A stretch of 18,823 nt of DNA from JBCCEV01 sp039030125 (GTDB lineage: Bacteria; Pseudomonadota; Gammaproteobacteria; Ga0077536): NCBI GenBank assembly GCA_039030125.1, contig JBCCEV010000085.1, positions 1 through 18,823 on the forward strand. The letters run 5' to 3'. Made by a program: the position numbers and the translations under genes. The notes beneath the pieces were generated by a model, which saw only the letters and a program-made list of their open reading frames with translations, was not told the origin of the DNA and did no database searches. Below, in pieces: positions 1 to 8,502 of the stretch; the stretch's first letter is position 1, and the number at the start of each line of letters is the position of its first letter.

Positions 1-47
1 GACCCGTGCCCTTCGCGGTTACCGCGTGGGCACGGGTCAACATTTTT
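1..47 (+). terminator. Strong hairpin, probable intrinsic terminator of an upstream gene
   Basis: Bases 1-11 are perfectly complementary to 28-38. Inside this arm, 14-18 pairs with 22-26 around a three-base loop (19-21), with a small TT/T internal bulge. The GC-rich stem therefore has 16 base pairs. A five-T run follows at 43-47, five bases after the stem. This fits a Rho-independent terminator for a plus-strand gene that ends off the left edge. It would insulate the methylamine cluster from upstream reading. The gap between stem and T-run is longer than ideal. Confidence 0.6.
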
Positions 48-121
48 AACGCCGTTTCGCGCGTTGGAACGATATTGATCATTATGTGAATTCTGACGGC
101 GTTGATAGCGAACGGGAGAAG

Positions 122-448
122 ATGATCGGTCAGACTATCGGTTATCGCTACGACGTGAATTTGCTGCCGGATTACGAGCGCATCACGCCGTTTCTGCAAA
201 ACTATGTCGAATATATGGGCTGGCCAGATCTCAATTGGCTGGAAGACGTACACATGGGCTACGAGGAAGGTCGCGCCGCGGTGTTTGACCGCAACATAAA
301 CGGTTGGGTGACGGTGCCCGGGGATATCGAGCTGCCGGACAATCAGCAGGACCGTGACATGATCGCCCGCGAATTGCTCGTGAAATTTCAGATGTCACCT
401 TCGCACCCGCTGGTAGATTTGCGCAAGGCCTACGAAAAGTTCGAGTGA
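122..448 (+). CDS. Small conserved-looking hypothetical protein heading the methylamine operon
   Basis: I do not recognise the family. The ATG at 122 is preferred over the in-frame GTG at 86 because GGGAG lies just upstream of it, while the GTG has no ribosome site. The product is 108 residues, acidic, soluble, with no signal peptide, membrane span or cysteine. It is rich in aromatic residues and ends in a helical segment (residues about 80-108). Its stop codon is four bases before the mgdA start, so the two are almost certainly co-transcribed. The position suggests a role linked to N-methylglutamate dehydrogenase, such as assembly, regulation or an accessory subunit, but this rests on context alone. 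Codon use resembles the neighbours, and the frame is tightly packed, so it is likely a real gene. Confidence 0.72.
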   Translation: MIGQTIGYRYDVNLLPDYERITPFLQNYVEYMGWPDLNWLEDVHMGYEEGRAAVFDRNINGWVTVPGDIELPDNQQDRDMIARELLVKFQMSPSHPLVDLRKAYEKFE

Positions 449-452
449 GCTT

Positions 453-1694
453 GTGTCTCTAAGATTACTTAAATACGCGTTTATCGAGGACTACGCTGAA
501 CCTCGGTACTTCAATACGCCCGATGAAATCAAAAAGAGCTACGACGTCGTCATCATTGGCGCTGGCGGCCACGGGCTAGCCTGTGCATATTATCTCGCCA
601 AGGATCACGGCATCACCAATGTCGCGGTGATTGAGAAAGACTACATCGGTGGAGGTAACACTGGGCGCAACACCACCATCGTGCGCTCCAACTATCTCAC
701 CGAAGAAGGCGTCAAGTTCTATGACGCCAGCGTAAAACTGTTCAAAACACTTTCTGAAGAACTCGATTTCAATATTTTCTACTCCGAGCGGGGACATTTT
801 ACTCTTGCGCACAATGATTCGACCTTACGTACCGCACGCTGGCGCGCGGAGGTGAACAAGCACTACGGCGTCGACAGCGAGGTTGTATACCCTGACGACA
901 TTGCCAAGGCCTGCCCCGAGCTCGACCTTGACTGTGGCGGCAATCACGAGGTCGTTGGCGCCCTTTATCACGCGCCTGGCGCCGTTGCACGTCACGACGC
1001 GGTAGCCTGGGGATACGCGAAACGTGCGAGCGAAATGGGTGTTGAGATCTTTCAACACACGCGCGCCACCGGCATCGAGCACAATGGCAATGGTGTTACC
1101 GCCGTAATCACCGATCGCGGACGAATCGAAACCCACAGCGCACTATCTGCGGTTGCGGGCTTCACGCCCACCGTGCTTGATATGGTCGGTCTAAGCAGCC
1201 CGCTTGAGATTTTTCCTTTACAGGCATGCGTAACCGAACCGATTAAAGACTGGCTCGACACCATTATTGTTTCCGGTTCATTGCACCTTTACGTCAGCCA
1301 GAGCTCGCGTGGTGAGCTGGTTATGGGGGCATCACTAGACCCTGTCGAGGTCCATTCGCGACGCTCCACGTTCGAATTCGTCAGCGGTTTGTGCGATCAG
1401 ATGCTCGATCTGTTTCCTTTCCTGGGCGACATCAAGGTCAATCGCCAATGGGCCGGCATGGCCGACATGACGCCTGATTTCGCGCCCATCATGGGTACAA
1501 CGCCAATCGACGGTTTCTACATTGATGCGGGCTGGGGCACGTGGGGCTTCAAAGCGACCCCGATCTCCGGCAAAACGATGGCCGCCACTATCGCCAAACA
1601 AACCGATGACCATCTCATCACAGAATTTAATCTCTCGAGGTTCGACGATTTCGCGTTAGTGGGTGAAAAGGGCGCGGCAGCGGTAGGACATTAA
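453..1694 (+). CDS. mgdA: N-methylglutamate dehydrogenase subunit A (sarcosine oxidase beta-like)
   Basis: This is a FAD-dependent amine oxidoreductase of the DAO/SoxB family. It is the catalytic subunit expected to oxidise the N-methyl group of N-methylglutamate. The dinucleotide-binding motif GAGGHG is at residues 36-41, followed by the acidic ribose-binding end (VIEK, about 59-62) and the family segment GGGNTGRNT (about 66-74). His181 in the RHDAVAWG motif aligns with the histidine region that carries covalent FMN at the alpha/beta interface of heterotetrameric sarcosine oxidases. At 413 residues the length is normal for SoxB. The start is GTG at 453, just after the upstream stop, with a GAGTGAG-like ribosome site inside the end of the preceding gene. 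The stop overlaps the mgdB ATG by one base. Assignment to NMG dehydrogenase rather than sarcosine oxidase rests on the adjoining gmaS and mgs genes. Confidence 0.9.
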   Translation: MSLRLLKYAFIEDYAEPRYFNTPDEIKKSYDVVIIGAGGHGLACAYYLAKDHGITNVAVIEKDYIGGGNTGRNTTIVRSNYLTEEGVKFYDASVKLFKTLSEELDFNIFYSERGHFTLAHNDSTLRTARWRAEVNKHYGVDSEVVYPDDIAKACPELDLDCGGNHEVVGALYHAPGAVARHDAVAWGYAKRASEMGVEIFQHTRATGIEHNGNGVTAVITDRGRIETHSALSAVAGFTPTVLDMVGLSSPLEIFPLQACVTEPIKDWLDTIIVSGSLHLYVSQSSRGELVMGASLDPVEVHSRRSTFEFVSGLCDQMLDLFPFLGDIKVNRQWAGMADMTPDFAPIMGTTPIDGFYIDAGWGTWGFKATPISGKTMAATIAKQTDDHLITEFNLSRFDDFALVGEKGAAAVGH

Positions 1695-1957
1695 TGAAGT
1701 ACATCGAATGCCCAACGCTCGGCCGGCGGCCATATAGCGAATTCGCCATCAGCGGCATACTCGAACCCGAGCCCTCCGAACGACCAGACATGGGGGCCGC
1801 GCGATGGGCTTTTGATCGCCACAGCGTGCCAACGGTGCGTACCGAATGGTGGTACCACACGCCCTCCCAGCTTTGGTTCAAAGTCACACGCGATACCGGC
1901 AACGATCGGATTGCAGAAGTGGAGCTCGCCGGCCTCATGGCGAAAGAAAACATATGA
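1694..1957 (+). CDS. mgdB: N-methylglutamate dehydrogenase subunit B (sarcosine oxidase delta-like)
   Basis: This small 87-residue subunit matches SoxD in its start (MKYIECP), in the WWYHT...WFKVTRDT segment near residues 52-68, and in gene order beta-delta-alpha-gamma. SoxD of characterised sarcosine oxidases binds structural zinc through a CxxC near the N-terminus and a later HxxxC. Here Cys6 and His55 remain, but the second cysteine is Leu9 and the last is Gln59, so the zinc site appears lost. The ATG at 1694 overlaps the mgdA stop (TAATG), and the stop overlaps the mgdC ATG (ATGA at 1954-1957), indicating translational coupling. It is a non-catalytic structural subunit of the cytoplasmic flavoprotein complex. 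Confidence 0.85.
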   Translation: MKYIECPTLGRRPYSEFAISGILEPEPSERPDMGAARWAFDRHSVPTVRTEWWYHTPSQLWFKVTRDTGNDRIAEVELAGLMAKENI

Positions 1958-4815
1958 GCGCCCGGTTAAAAGAACAACCCAACGAGTGGCTCAACCGCGC
2001 TAAGAAAACCGCGTTCTATTTTGAGGGCACCCGCTACGAGGCATTCGAAGGAGACACCATCTCAAGCGCACTCCTCGCCGCGGGCGTGAAAACGCTCGCG
2101 CGGAGCTTCAAATATCACCGCAAACGTGGCGTTCTGTCTTTAGCTGATCACGATGCCAATGTATTGGTCGAATCGGTGCATGAGGCCAATATCCGCGCCG
2201 ATGTTACCGCGCCGCAGGTCAATCGCGACTATCGGGCGGTGAACACAATCGGCGGGCTCAAATGGGATCTTGGCGCGATGCTTGGGTGGCTCGCCCGCGC
2301 CTTGCCGGTCGGTTTCTACTACAAGGCGTTCTATCGACCAAGTTGGGCATTCCCGTATTGGGAGCGCTTGATCCGTCGCCTTGCGGGACTCGGAACGGCC
2401 GATCCCCGTCGCCGTAGCGAGCGGCAATCGCGAAGCTACCGTCATTGCGACGTCCTCATCGTGGGGGCCGGGCCAGCGGGATTGAGTGCCGCACTGCAAG
2501 CGGCTGCTCTAGGTCTTAAAACCGTCCTCGTCGATGAGAATGAACATGCAGGGGGCTCGTTAAGCTACCGGGATTTGAGTGACGACGCACAAAGCTGGCG
2601 TGCCAGCGCGGTTGAGGAAATTGAGAATCTAGAACTCGTTGAGTTGCTGTGCGGCGCTACGGCGGCAGGGTGCTATGACGACTACTTAATGCCGATCGTT
2701 ACAGCAGCAGGCGTGGTGCAGATTCACGCGCGTTCGATCATTTTGGCGACCGGTCTCATTGAGCAACCCGCCGTGTTTACCAATAACGATATCCCCGGCG
2801 TTATGTTGGCAAGCGGCGCGCAGCGTCTCGCACATCGCTATGCGGTCGCACCAGGAGCGTCCTGCGTGGTGCTGAGTGCCAATGATCAGGGATATCAGGC
2901 AGCGGCCGAACTCCAAGCGGCCGGCGTCAACGTCACCACAATCGTCGACACGCGTGCCGCGCCGCCCATGAACGTCGCTGGCGTTACGACCCTAACTGAT
3001 TCCTATGTCGCCCGCGCGAATGCCAACAATGGCGAGTTATGCAGTGTGGTTATTAAGGATAACGAACGCGGTACTGAGCGTACCATCGACTGCGACGCCT
3101 TGCTGATGAGTGTCGGCTGGGCACCTGCTGGGAGCTTACTGCGCCAAGCCGGCGGCACGCTGGTCTACGACGAATCCCTCCAGCAAGTGGTTCCCGAACA
3201 CATGCCGGCGCGTTTCGCGACCGCGGGTAGCATCAATGGGATCTTTGCCTTCGACGATCGCCGCAAAGATGGCAAGGAAGCGGCTAAATTCATCGCCGCG
3301 GAGTTGGGACTCGAGGTAACCGCCGCCGCAAAAGTACTACCGCAGTCTGCGCCGCAATCACATCCCTACCCCATTTTCGGCGCGACCAAGGCGTTCGTGG
3401 ATTTTGATGAAGATCTGACCCCTCAAGATCTAAAGGTGGGCTTCAAAGAGGGATTTGATTCGGTCGAGTTACTGAAACGCTATTCCACAATTGGCATGGG
3501 ACCCAGCCAGGGTAAAGTCTCCAATATGAACGGGATCCGTGAACTCGCCAAGCTGCGCGGCGAACCGGTTGGGGCGATTGGCACCACCACGCCGCGGCCG
3601 TTTTGGCAACCGGTGCCTATGGCCAAACTCGCCGGGCGACGACTGCGACGAGAGTGGCATACGCCGATGCATGAATATCATCTCGCACAGGGCGCCGAAA
3701 TGATGGATACCGGCGCGTGGCGTCGGCCTAAGAGTTATGCCGCGGGTTCGACCCGCGAGCAGATTGAGCGAGAGTACCAGGCAGTGCGTGAAAGCGCCGG
3801 CATTATCGATGTCTCGACCCTCGGCAAAATCGAGCTGTTCGGCAGCGGCGCCGAAGCGCTCCTGGAACACGCCTATACCTGCGGTTTCGACAAGCTCAAA
3901 CTCGGGATGACGCGTTACATCTTCATGGTCGACGGTAGCGGCACCATTGTCGATGATGGCGTCGCTGCACGCCTTGCTGACAACCATTTTTATCTCACCG
4001 CCACCAGCACACACGCCCAAACTGTGGTGCGCCTTCTCCAGCTCTACGCCGACCAACTCGCCCTCGACGTCAACATCATTGATCGCACCACACAACTAGG
4101 GGCGATGAACCTGGCCGGGCCGTTATCGCGGCAAATCCTCAAAAGGATCACCAATATGGACCTTGCGGAGGAGGCCTTTCCCTACCTGGCTATTCGCGAG
4201 GGGATGGTCGGGGGTGTAACGGCACGCTTAATGCGCGTTGGTTTTGTTGGGGAACTGGGTTATGAGATCCACTGCGAAGCGAAACATGCTCGCGGTTTGT
4301 GGGAGGCGATCCTCACGGCAGGTGAGGCCGAATCATGTCGCGCATTCGGCGTCGAAGCACAGCGACTCCTGCGGCTAGAAAAAGGACACATCATTATCGG
4401 TCAGGATACGGACGGCACGACCAATCCTTTCGAAGTGAATTTGGGCTGGGGCGTGAAGCTCTCCAAGCCTCGATTTCATGGCCGCCATAGCCTCGCGGAA
4501 CTTAAACCTAAGGTGGCGCGTAAGCTCGTTGGATTCAAGGTTGACCAAAGTGTCCAAGTTGAAGAGAACCATTTGGTGATTGAGAAAGATGACATCGCCG
4601 GACGTGTCACCAGTGTCGCATTTAGCCCGGCAGCCCAGGCCACAATAGGCCTCGCGTTTGTCCGTCTTGAGTTGTGTGAAGTCGGTTCTGTCATTCAGAT
4701 CCGTATCGGCGACGGGCGGTTAATTGAAGGAACCGTGGTCGCGACGCCGATTTACGACCCTGACAATCTTCGCCAGCGCATCGACGATCCGCAATCGCTG
4801 GAGAGCGCAGCGTGA
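1954..4815 (+). CDS. mgdC: N-methylglutamate dehydrogenase subunit C (sarcosine oxidase alpha-like)
   Basis: This 953-residue large subunit has three parts. The N-terminus has a ferredoxin-like fold (about 14-90) without cysteines, as in SoxA, so no iron-sulfur cluster is expected. Next is a Rossmann dinucleotide-binding region with GAGPAG at 171-176, the acidic VDE at 193-195 and a later ILATG motif. The C-terminal third (about 600-953) is a glycine-cleavage T-protein (aminomethyltransferase) domain that in SoxA binds tetrahydrofolate and captures the oxidised methyl group as 5,10-methylene-THF. The frame is open upstream to 1846, but the ATG at 1954 overlaps the mgdB stop and begins at the expected SoxA-like N-terminus. 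The stop overlaps the mgdD start (GTGA). Function as NMG rather than sarcosine dehydrogenase comes from context. Confidence 0.92.
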   Translation: MSARLKEQPNEWLNRAKKTAFYFEGTRYEAFEGDTISSALLAAGVKTLARSFKYHRKRGVLSLADHDANVLVESVHEANIRADVTAPQVNRDYRAVNTIGGLKWDLGAMLGWLARALPVGFYYKAFYRPSWAFPYWERLIRRLAGLGTADPRRRSERQSRSYRHCDVLIVGAGPAGLSAALQAAALGLKTVLVDENEHAGGSLSYRDLSDDAQSWRASAVEEIENLELVELLCGATAAGCYDDYLMPIVTAAGVVQIHARSIILATGLIEQPAVFTNNDIPGVMLASGAQRLAHRYAVAPGASCVVLSANDQGYQAAAELQAAGVNVTTIVDTRAAPPMNVAGVTTLTDSYVARANANNGELCSVVIKDNERGTERTIDCDALLMSVGWAPAGSLLRQAGGTLVYDESLQQVVPEHMPARFATAGSINGIFAFDDRRKDGKEAAKFIAAELGLEVTAAAKVLPQSAPQSHPYPIFGATKAFVDFDEDLTPQDLKVGFKEGFDSVELLKRYSTIGMGPSQGKVSNMNGIRELAKLRGEPVGAIGTTTPRPFWQPVPMAKLAGRRLRREWHTPMHEYHLAQGAEMMDTGAWRRPKSYAAGSTREQIEREYQAVRESAGIIDVSTLGKIELFGSGAEALLEHAYTCGFDKLKLGMTRYIFMVDGSGTIVDDGVAARLADNHFYLTATSTHAQTVVRLLQLYADQLALDVNIIDRTTQLGAMNLAGPLSRQILKRITNMDLAEEAFPYLAIREGMVGGVTARLMRVGFVGELGYEIHCEAKHARGLWEAILTAGEAESCRAFGVEAQRLLRLEKGHIIIGQDTDGTTNPFEVNLGWGVKLSKPRFHGRHSLAELKPKVARKLVGFKVDQSVQVEENHLVIEKDDIAGRVTSVAFSPAAQATIGLAFVRLELCEVGSVIQIRIGDGRLIEGTVVATPIYDPDNLRQRIDDPQSLESAA

Positions 4816-5483
4816 GCACGACGCGGACGGCAAGGCCCGGTGCCGCCTACAGCCCGGCCCTCGCAGCGTTCACGGAGGACCAATATACGCTTGGCGACAT
4901 TTACGGCATGCGTACTGCGGTAAGCACGAAAGCTGGAACCAACGGTAATAACCTGGTTGCGGATTTGAGTGCACTCGGTAAATGTCTCGTTGTCGGGCCA
5001 ACGGCAAAAAGCCACCTCCAATCCATCGGCATGCCGGTCCCCAATGCGCTTTTAGAATGGTCGCCGCTAGGTGCGGACGGCTGCGTGGCAATGCTCCACC
5101 GCGATCGTTATTTACTGAGCGCGCCGCATGCGCAGGCACGGGCCATCGACGCTTTAAATGGCCCAACACCCGAAGGCGTGCTGGTGCTGCCCTATGACGC
5201 GGCGGACTTCGCCGTTCATGGCGACGTGGCTGATGCATTCCTCCGCGAATTCGCGATACTCGATCTTCAACTGCAATCCGCCCAAGGGTGGATAGCGACA
5301 CGGCTGGCGCACTGCGAAGTTTATTTGTGGCGGCCGCTATCGCACGGTTTGCGACTCATTTGTACGCCTGCCGACGCTCGATTCTTACTGTCGACCCTTA
5401 CCGCTGTCGCCACCGAAGTAGGCGGCTCGGTAGTCGGCTTCAATGATTACGTCCACTACGTCAATAAGGGAGCCTCAGCATGA
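4812..5483 (+). CDS. mgdD: N-methylglutamate dehydrogenase subunit D (sarcosine oxidase gamma-like)
   Basis: This 223-residue soluble protein occupies the gamma-subunit position of the SoxBDAG order. SoxG proteins diverge strongly but resemble the T-protein fold. Compatible segments are the N-terminal YSPALAAF region, the central DLS..GK..VVGP region and a C-terminal LICTPADARFLLSTL-like segment. The start is the GTG at 4812, overlapping the mgdC stop by four bases. The stop (TGA, 5481-5483) overlaps the gmaS ATG, and an AAGGGAG ribosome site for gmaS lies inside its 3' end. It carries no recognised cofactor motif, as usual for gamma subunits, and probably has a structural or folate-site role. 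Identity relies mostly on gene order and length. Confidence 0.83.
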   Translation: MSTTRTARPGAAYSPALAAFTEDQYTLGDIYGMRTAVSTKAGTNGNNLVADLSALGKCLVVGPTAKSHLQSIGMPVPNALLEWSPLGADGCVAMLHRDRYLLSAPHAQARAIDALNGPTPEGVLVLPYDAADFAVHGDVADAFLREFAILDLQLQSAQGWIATRLAHCEVYLWRPLSHGLRLICTPADARFLLSTLTAVATEVGGSVVGFNDYVHYVNKGASA

Positions 5484-6814
5484 CCCCTAGTGCTGCGAAA
5501 AAATTTCTCAAAGATAACGACATTAAATTTATTCTCGCGCAGTTTGTCGATATTCACGGCGTCGCCAAAACCAAATCAGTGCCCGCCGGCCACCTCGAGG
5601 ACGTTCTGACCGAAGGCGCGGGTTTCGCCGGATTTGCTGCCTGGGGAATGGGTCAGGGTCCACACGATCACGATTTCATGGCCGTTGGCGATTTAGACAC
5701 CCTGTCACTGGTACCCTGGCAACCCGGCTATGCGCGATTGGTGTGTGATGGCACTGTCGACGGGGAAGCATGGCCTTTCGATACCCGCTATATTTTCAAA
5801 CAGCAACTCGCTCGCGTAGCCAAGAAAGGCTGGACTTTGAATACCGGCCTTGAGCCGGAGTTCATGCTGCTCAAGCGCAATGAGGCGGGCTCGTTGACAC
5901 CCGCCGACGACAGCGACGTGCTTGAAAAACCCTGTTATGACTACAAAGGACTCTCGCGCAGCCGCGAAATGTTGGAGCGTCTTGCCAGTTCACTAATGGC
6001 GGTCGGCTTTGATGTCTATCAGATAGACCACGAGGACAGCAACGGCCAGTTCGAAATGAATTACACCTATACCGACGCGCTGACTTCGGCCGATCGCTAT
6101 GTGTTTTTCCGCATGGCCGCCAATGAAATCGCCAATGACCTGGGGCTCATGTGTTCGTTCATGCCGAAACCATTTACCGACCGCACCGGCAACGGTATGC
6201 ATATGCACATCTCGATCGCTAACAAACAAGGTAAAAATCTTTTTGAGGATAAAAAGGACGCTAATAACCTCGGCCTGTCAAAAATGGGCTATCACTTTCT
6301 TGGTGGCTTACTGGCACATGCCAGGCCGCTGGCGGCGCTGTGCGCGCCATCGGTAAACTCCTACAAGCGCTTGGTTGTCGGCCGCGCGCTGTCGGGTGCA
6401 ACTTGGGCGCCCGCGTTTATCTCATACGGCGACAACAACCGAACATCCATGGTCCGGATCCCCTATGGCCGCCTTGAATTGCGCCTTGCGGACTCAAGCT
6501 GCAACCCGTATCTCGCCGGCGCCGCAATGCTGGCCGCTGGTATGGACGGTATCGAAAACGAAATCGATCCGGGCCCGCCTAACAACGTCAATTTCTACGA
6601 GCTTGATGAGCGTGTACTTAAAAAACGTAAGGTCAAATTGTTGCCGCAGACGCTAGGCGAAGCACTGGACGAACTTGAACGTAGTAAATTTTTTGCGGAA
6701 CAACTCGGCGATGCTTTCATTAAGGAGTTCATAGAGATCAAACGCATGGAGTGGGTGGATTATTCCCGCCATATCTCTGATTGGGAATTGGACCGTTATG
6801 CCGGATTTTATTAA
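5480..6814 (+). CDS. gmaS: Gamma-glutamylmethylamide synthetase (glutamine synthetase family)
   Basis: This 444-residue member of the glutamine synthetase superfamily is expected to join methylamine to the gamma-carboxyl of glutamate using ATP. Active-site landmarks are intact: the metal-binding segment LEPEF at 124-128, HEDSNGQFE at 184-192 with its metal-ligand glutamates, NGMHMHIS at 238-245 (nucleotide and metal binding), NRTSMVRIP at 320-328 and RLELRLADSSCNPYL at 331-345. The C-terminus shows no adenylylation loop of the classical GlnA type. It sits between N-methylglutamate dehydrogenase and synthase genes, the arrangement expected for GmaS. ATGA overlaps the mgdD stop, with a good AAGGGAG ribosome site. 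A glutamine synthetase or gamma-glutamylpolyamine synthetase is the alternative, but the neighbours argue against it. Confidence 0.93.
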   Translation: MTPSAAKKFLKDNDIKFILAQFVDIHGVAKTKSVPAGHLEDVLTEGAGFAGFAAWGMGQGPHDHDFMAVGDLDTLSLVPWQPGYARLVCDGTVDGEAWPFDTRYIFKQQLARVAKKGWTLNTGLEPEFMLLKRNEAGSLTPADDSDVLEKPCYDYKGLSRSREMLERLASSLMAVGFDVYQIDHEDSNGQFEMNYTYTDALTSADRYVFFRMAANEIANDLGLMCSFMPKPFTDRTGNGMHMHISIANKQGKNLFEDKKDANNLGLSKMGYHFLGGLLAHARPLAALCAPSVNSYKRLVVGRALSGATWAPAFISYGDNNRTSMVRIPYGRLELRLADSSCNPYLAGAAMLAAGMDGIENEIDPGPPNNVNFYELDERVLKKRKVKLLPQTLGEALDELERSKFFAEQLGDAFIKEFIEIKRMEWVDYSRHISDWELDRYAGFY

Positions 6815-6841
6815 GCCGCGAAGTATCTAGGAAGATTCACT

Positions 6842-7780
6842 ATGTGCGGAATTGTCGGCCTTTATTTAAAGAACCCCCAACTGCAATCTAAGCTCGGCGC
6901 TTTGTTTGCGCCCATGCTGTTGCACATGACACAGCGCGGACCAGACAGCGCCGGATTCGCGGTCTACCGCGATGAAGTACCACCGGACCAGATCAAAGCC
7001 GTGTTGCAGCATCCAGATATTAAATTTGATTGGGAAGAGGTGCGTGTTCATCTTGGCAACTTCGCGGGCGAACCCTCGATATCAGTCGCACACAATCATT
7101 GCCTGGTGGTGCAACAGACGACCGTTGAACAGTTCACCGGCATGCTGGCCGCCTTCTCCACCGAAATCGACATTGTCAGCATCGGCCGGCACATCGAGAT
7201 CTACAAGGAAGTCGGGTTACCCGATGCGGTCGCGCAACGATTTGGTTTGAACGCGATGACTGGCTCGCACGCCATCGGACACACCCGGATGGCGACGGAG
7301 TCGGCGGTAACCACCGCCGGATCGCACCCCTTCTCGACCGGTAATGATGTCTGCTTGGTACATAATGGCTCGCTTTCGAATCACAATCGTCTGCGGCGCC
7401 GGTTAGTCGAGCAAGGGGGAACGTTTAAAACCGATAACGATACCGAAGTCGCGGCCCAATATTTCGATATCAAGCTCCAACGTGGCGCCAGTTTGGAATC
7501 TGTGTTGCTCAATGCGCTCACCGATCTCGATGGTTTTTATACCTTTGCCATTGGGACAACGGATGGATTCGCCGTGTTGAGAGACCCAATAGCATGCAAG
7601 CCCGCCGTGATGGCGGAGACCGATGATTGGGTTGGGATGGCATCCGAGTTTCGGGCCCTGGCCGATTTGCCTGATATAGGGCATGCCAACATTTGGGAGC
7701 CGGAACCTGCGGTACCTTACATATGGGAAGGCGGCACCGGTGCCTGCGCAAGCAGCTCAGCAATGGATAGCGCCGCATGA
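6842..7780 (+). CDS. mgsA: N-methylglutamate synthase subunit A (class II glutamine amidotransferase)
   Basis: This 312-residue Ntn-hydrolase glutaminase domain is equivalent to the N-terminal domain of glutamate synthase. Cys2 (MCGIVG) becomes the catalytic N-terminal nucleophile after methionine removal. Other class II landmarks are QRGPDSAG at 31-38, the GHTRMAT segment, VHNGSLSNHN and TDNDTEV. In N-methylglutamate synthase this subunit is thought to act on the gamma-glutamyl amide, releasing methylamine from gamma-glutamylmethylamide for the synthase site. AGGAAG lies upstream of the ATG. The 27-base gap after gmaS is one of the larger ones in this operon but shows no terminator. The stop overlaps the mgsB ATG by four bases. 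Confidence 0.92.
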   Translation: MCGIVGLYLKNPQLQSKLGALFAPMLLHMTQRGPDSAGFAVYRDEVPPDQIKAVLQHPDIKFDWEEVRVHLGNFAGEPSISVAHNHCLVVQQTTVEQFTGMLAAFSTEIDIVSIGRHIEIYKEVGLPDAVAQRFGLNAMTGSHAIGHTRMATESAVTTAGSHPFSTGNDVCLVHNGSLSNHNRLRRRLVEQGGTFKTDNDTEVAAQYFDIKLQRGASLESVLLNALTDLDGFYTFAIGTTDGFAVLRDPIACKPAVMAETDDWVGMASEFRALADLPDIGHANIWEPEPAVPYIWEGGTGACASSSAMDSAA

Positions 7781-8487
7781 GTCAAGCCGTAGCAATGGAA
7801 GAAAGGGTTTATGACCTTAACCAGCAAAGCGTTCGAGATTTGAATCAAGCTTTGCATGACTTCAATGGCACCCGCGAAACTTCGCGCTGGCGGGTCCTTA
7901 ATCCTAAAGGCGAGCACGCGATCGCCTGTGGCCTGGATAATCACGCCGAAGTGATCGTCGAGGGACATGTCGGCTATTACTGCGCGGGCATGAACCAACA
8001 CGCCAGCGTGACGGTTAACGGCAACGCGGGCACCGGGCTGGCGGAAAACATGATGTCTGGCGTGGTGCGGATCACGGGTAATGCGAGCCAATCCGCTGGG
8101 GCTACCGGCCACGGCGGCCTATTGGTCATCGATGGCGATGCCGCCGCCCGCTGCGGGATCTCGCTCAAAGGCCTCGATATCGTGGTCAAAGGATCGGTTG
8201 GGCATATGAGTGGCTTTATGGCACAGAAAGGCACCATCGTGATTTGCGGCGACGCCGGTGCGGCGCTGGGCGATTCCATTTACGAAGCGGAAATTTTTTT
8301 AGCGGGTAACTGCCCGGAATTGGGGGCCGACTGCGAAGAAAAACCAATGTCCGATGACGACCGCAAACGACTTATCGCTTTGTTAGATCAAGCTGGTGGC
8401 ACCATCGATCCCAACAGCTTCCGAAAATTCGGCTCGGCGCGAAAACTCTATAACTTCAGCATCGATAACGCTGATGCTTACGCCTAA
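7777..8487 (+). CDS. mgsB: N-methylglutamate synthase subunit B (GXGXG domain protein)
   Basis: This 236-residue protein corresponds to the C-terminal GXGXG (GltB C-terminal, right-handed beta-helix) domain of glutamate synthase. From about residue 45 to 180 it shows regularly spaced glycine-rich repeats, for example VIVEGHVGYYCAGMN, VTVNGNAGTG, VRITGNASQSAGATGHGG, IVVKGSVGHMSGFMAQKG and IVICGDAGAALGDS, each a beta-helix turn. The domain is structural and packs against the amidotransferase and FMN domains. The ATG at 7777 overlaps the mgsA stop. It is followed by mgsC after 15 bases, so the three synthase domains are encoded as separate subunits instead of one fused GltB chain. Confidence 0.92.
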   Translation: MSQAVAMEERVYDLNQQSVRDLNQALHDFNGTRETSRWRVLNPKGEHAIACGLDNHAEVIVEGHVGYYCAGMNQHASVTVNGNAGTGLAENMMSGVVRITGNASQSAGATGHGGLLVIDGDAAARCGISLKGLDIVVKGSVGHMSGFMAQKGTIVICGDAGAALGDSIYEAEIFLAGNCPELGADCEEKPMSDDDRKRLIALLDQAGGTIDPNSFRKFGSARKLYNFSIDNADAYA

Positions 8488-8502
8488 AGAGCAACGACCA
8501 AC

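Noticed and set aside
64..80. TTGGAAC...TTGAT resembling a sigma-54 (-24/-12) promoter before the first methylamine gene
   Set aside because: The spacing between the GG and the -12 element is off by one base and the GC of the -12 box is absent.
1846..1953. N-terminal extension of mgdC by 36 residues
   Set aside because: It lies inside mgdB, reads as arginine-rich out-of-frame sequence, and the ATGA overlap at 1954 gives the family-typical N-terminus.
3469..4095. A 208-residue minus-strand open frame inside mgdC
   Set aside because: It is wholly antisense to the well-supported T-protein domain of MgdC and has no recognisable motif or ribosome site.
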